In this document: one piece after another, positions 62,817 through 64,000 of the stretch
Numbering within the stretch: position 1 is the first letter of the stretch
How the letters are laid out: the number at the start of each line of letters is the position of its first letter
Source: Paralithodes platypus
Lineage: Eukaryota > Arthropoda > Malacostraca > Decapoda > Lithodidae
Length of the DNA: 64,000 bases
NCBI GenBank assembly: GCA_032716605.1
Contig: CM064495.1
Span: 25,079,760 to 25,143,759, forward strand
Reading direction: 5' to 3'
Notes under the pieces: generated by a model
Told to the model about the DNA's origin: nothing
Databases searched by the model: none
What the model saw: the letters and a program-made list of their open reading frames with translations, nothing else
Translations under genes and position numbers: made by a program

Positions 62817-64000
62817 GTCCCAGAAGCCTCTGCACTGTCCTCATTGGGATATTGTCTTGGTTCTCTGTACCAGTTGACATATGCATCTTCTGGCCACAGG
62901 TCAGGATTCATGAAAACATCTGGATCTGGACATTCGCTAGTTATACAAAAGGAGGCACAGGTAGTGGACCTGGAGAGGGTGGTCAGCTGTCTTACCTCTA
63001 TATTTATATGTAGATTATCAGCCAAGTATGTCTTGAGATTCTCAGCAGTAACACTAGGGTTGAATCCTGTGGCAAACACCCTAGCTAGTCGGGGCCTTTT
63101 GATGGTATTGAGGCCAGTATCCTTGACCCTACCTTAATTCCTGGCTGGTTTCTCGGTCTAGGGTGAACCTGCTCGCCTTCCCTAGAGTAGCGAGGCTTGC
63201 CATTCACCCATTTGACCATAGTCCATGGGTTTTCCCTTGCATTGGCTCCTTCATTTGGTTCAGTTTGTGTAGGTAAATTTGAGGATGGTGTAGCTGGCAC
63301 TGTATTATCTTCTCTCGTTGCCGACGATAAAGATTGCTGTTGTGTTCGGTGTTGTTGCTGTTGTGGTCGCTGCTGCTGCCACACCTGGTGTTGCCTTTGA
63401 TATGAATGCTGCTGCTGGGTTAGTTTGGATTGTTGTAGTTGTCGCTGGTGTTGTTGTTTTTGTTGATGCTGTTGTTGCTGCTGCACCTGCTGCTGCACCT
63501 GCTGCTGTTGTTGCTGCTGCACCTGCTGTTGTTGCTGCTGCACCTGCTGTTGTTGCTGCTGCATCTGCTGTTGTTGCTGTTGCACCTGCTGGTGCTGCTG
63601 CTGTTGTGGTTGTTGCTGCTGTTGTGGTTGTTGCTGCTGTTGTTGTTGTTGCTGTTGATGCTGTTGTTGTATGGGTCGCTGTTGTGTTTGGAGTTGTTGC
63701 AGCTGTTGCTGTTGTAGTTCAGCCTGCTGTTGCTGGTGGTGGTGTTGTAGGCCTATGGGTGGTTGTTGTTGTTGATGCTGTTATTCTAGATGCTGCTGCT
63801 GTTGTTGTGTCACTTGTGCCTGTGGTTGAGGTGGAGCGTTAGTAGAGTTATTTTCTAACTTATTCACTCTGTCAGCTACATTTGAAACCACACTGCTTAT
63901 GTCCACTATGGTTTCTTTTTGACCTATGGTACACTCTCTCAGTAATTTAACTTCCATTTGGGTGTTCTTGATTTCACTAAGTAGCACTGACACATCTATC
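62780..64000 (-). pseudogene. LINE-G2 ORF1: coiled coil, polyglutamine, RNA-binding-like end
   Basis: Nucleic-acid-binding LINE ORF1 protein. Minus strand from the window edge: a helical heptad-like segment (MSVLLSEIKNTQMEVKLL, VVSNVADRVNKLENN), a Pro/Gln-rich turn, then some 150 mostly Gln codons (about 63815-63345). A spacer (NPWTMVKWVNGKPRYSREGE) follows, and a C-terminal domain (VFATGFNPSVTAENLKTYL, CASFCITSECPDPDVF, LWPEDAYVNWY) seen at the end of many LINE ORF1 proteins. A TAA at 63781-63783 and a frameshift near 63100 break it. The stop at 62780 overlaps ORF2 by 37 bases. Confidence 0.78.
63340..63815 (-). repeat. CAG/CAA repeat coding polyglutamine
   Basis: A long, imperfect CAG/CAA tract (GCTGTTGTTGCTGCTGC-type on the plus strand) with interspersed Val, His, Met, Leu and Pro codons. 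The mixed codons show it is not a pure slippage repeat. Confidence 0.9.

Larger units (their letters stand above)
59535..64000 (-). mobile_element. LINE-G copy 2, nearly full length
   Basis: Minus strand: (TTA)n tail at 59536-59556, 3' UTR, ORF2 (RT and endonuclease), then ORF1 that runs off the window at 64000. It inserted in a BEL-like gag frame. Nearly identical to copy 1, so the family was recently active. About three frameshifts and one stop are visible. Confidence 0.88.

Noticed and set aside
63318..63842. Ala/Val-rich or Leu-rich plus-strand frames
   Set aside because: They are the reverse-strand reading of the CAG/CAA tract that codes polyglutamine in LINE-G2 ORF1.

Overview
This window is a eukaryotic transposable-element graveyard. 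I recognise no intact host gene and no RNA gene, operon, CRISPR array or prokaryotic signal. Non-LTR families of CR1, L2/Daphne-like and RTE type, DIRS-type tyrosine-recombinase elements, Ty3/Gypsy and BEL-like LTR elements, piggyBac-like, hAT-like and pogo/mariner-like DNA elements, and GA/TC and TCTA microsatellites point to a large, repeat-rich invertebrate genome. A decapod crustacean is my best guess from the style of the LINEs and repeats, but this is inference and not proven by any host gene.

Layout: (1) 1-8.1 kb: an RTE-type fragment, then a minus-strand CR1 copy (CR1-A, ORF1 with an SGNH-esterase-like end, then endonuclease and reverse transcriptase) broken by an L2-like LINE and by a piggyBac-like MITE at TTAA, and abutting the 5' end of a second piggyBac-like element. 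(2) 8.1-27.2 kb: a minus-strand CR1 copy (CR1-C1) split by a plus-strand sister copy (CR1-C2), then by a TIR element that itself carries CR1-D, then by a hAT-like element with an 8-bp target duplication. The hAT-like element is in turn split by a GC-rich DIRS element (DIRS-B, 18.1-26.3 kb). (3) 27.2-30.1 kb: microsatellites, AT-rich sequence, one small MITE and a 100-N assembly gap. (4) 30.1-35.6 kb: a Ty3/Gypsy element whose integrase precedes its reverse transcriptase (Gmr1-like order), followed by one LTR and then a gag. (5) 35.6-39.5 kb: a CR1/L2-like LINE with two PHD-like fingers, interrupted by an RTE fragment with a target duplication, next to a minus-strand Gypsy gag. (6) 39.5-53.5 kb: LINE-G copy 1 split by a DIRS element (DIRS-A) with terminal inverted repeats and an internal complementary region. 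Its recombinase gene is split by a 3.55-kb piggyBac-like element at TTAA. (7) 53.5-58.5 kb: a decayed Ty3/Gypsy element in the usual order (protease, RT, RNase H, integrase) with a 3' LTR. (8) 58.5-64 kb: a BEL-like gag start interrupted by LINE-G copy 2, which has an ORF1 with a very long polyglutamine tract and a nearly complete ORF2.

The elements do not act as a pathway. The logic of the region is nesting: several insertions can be proven because host reading frames resume exactly across them. Nearly all coding regions carry stops or frameshifts and are given as pseudogenes. Names such as CR1-A, LINE-G or DIRS-B are local labels of mine.
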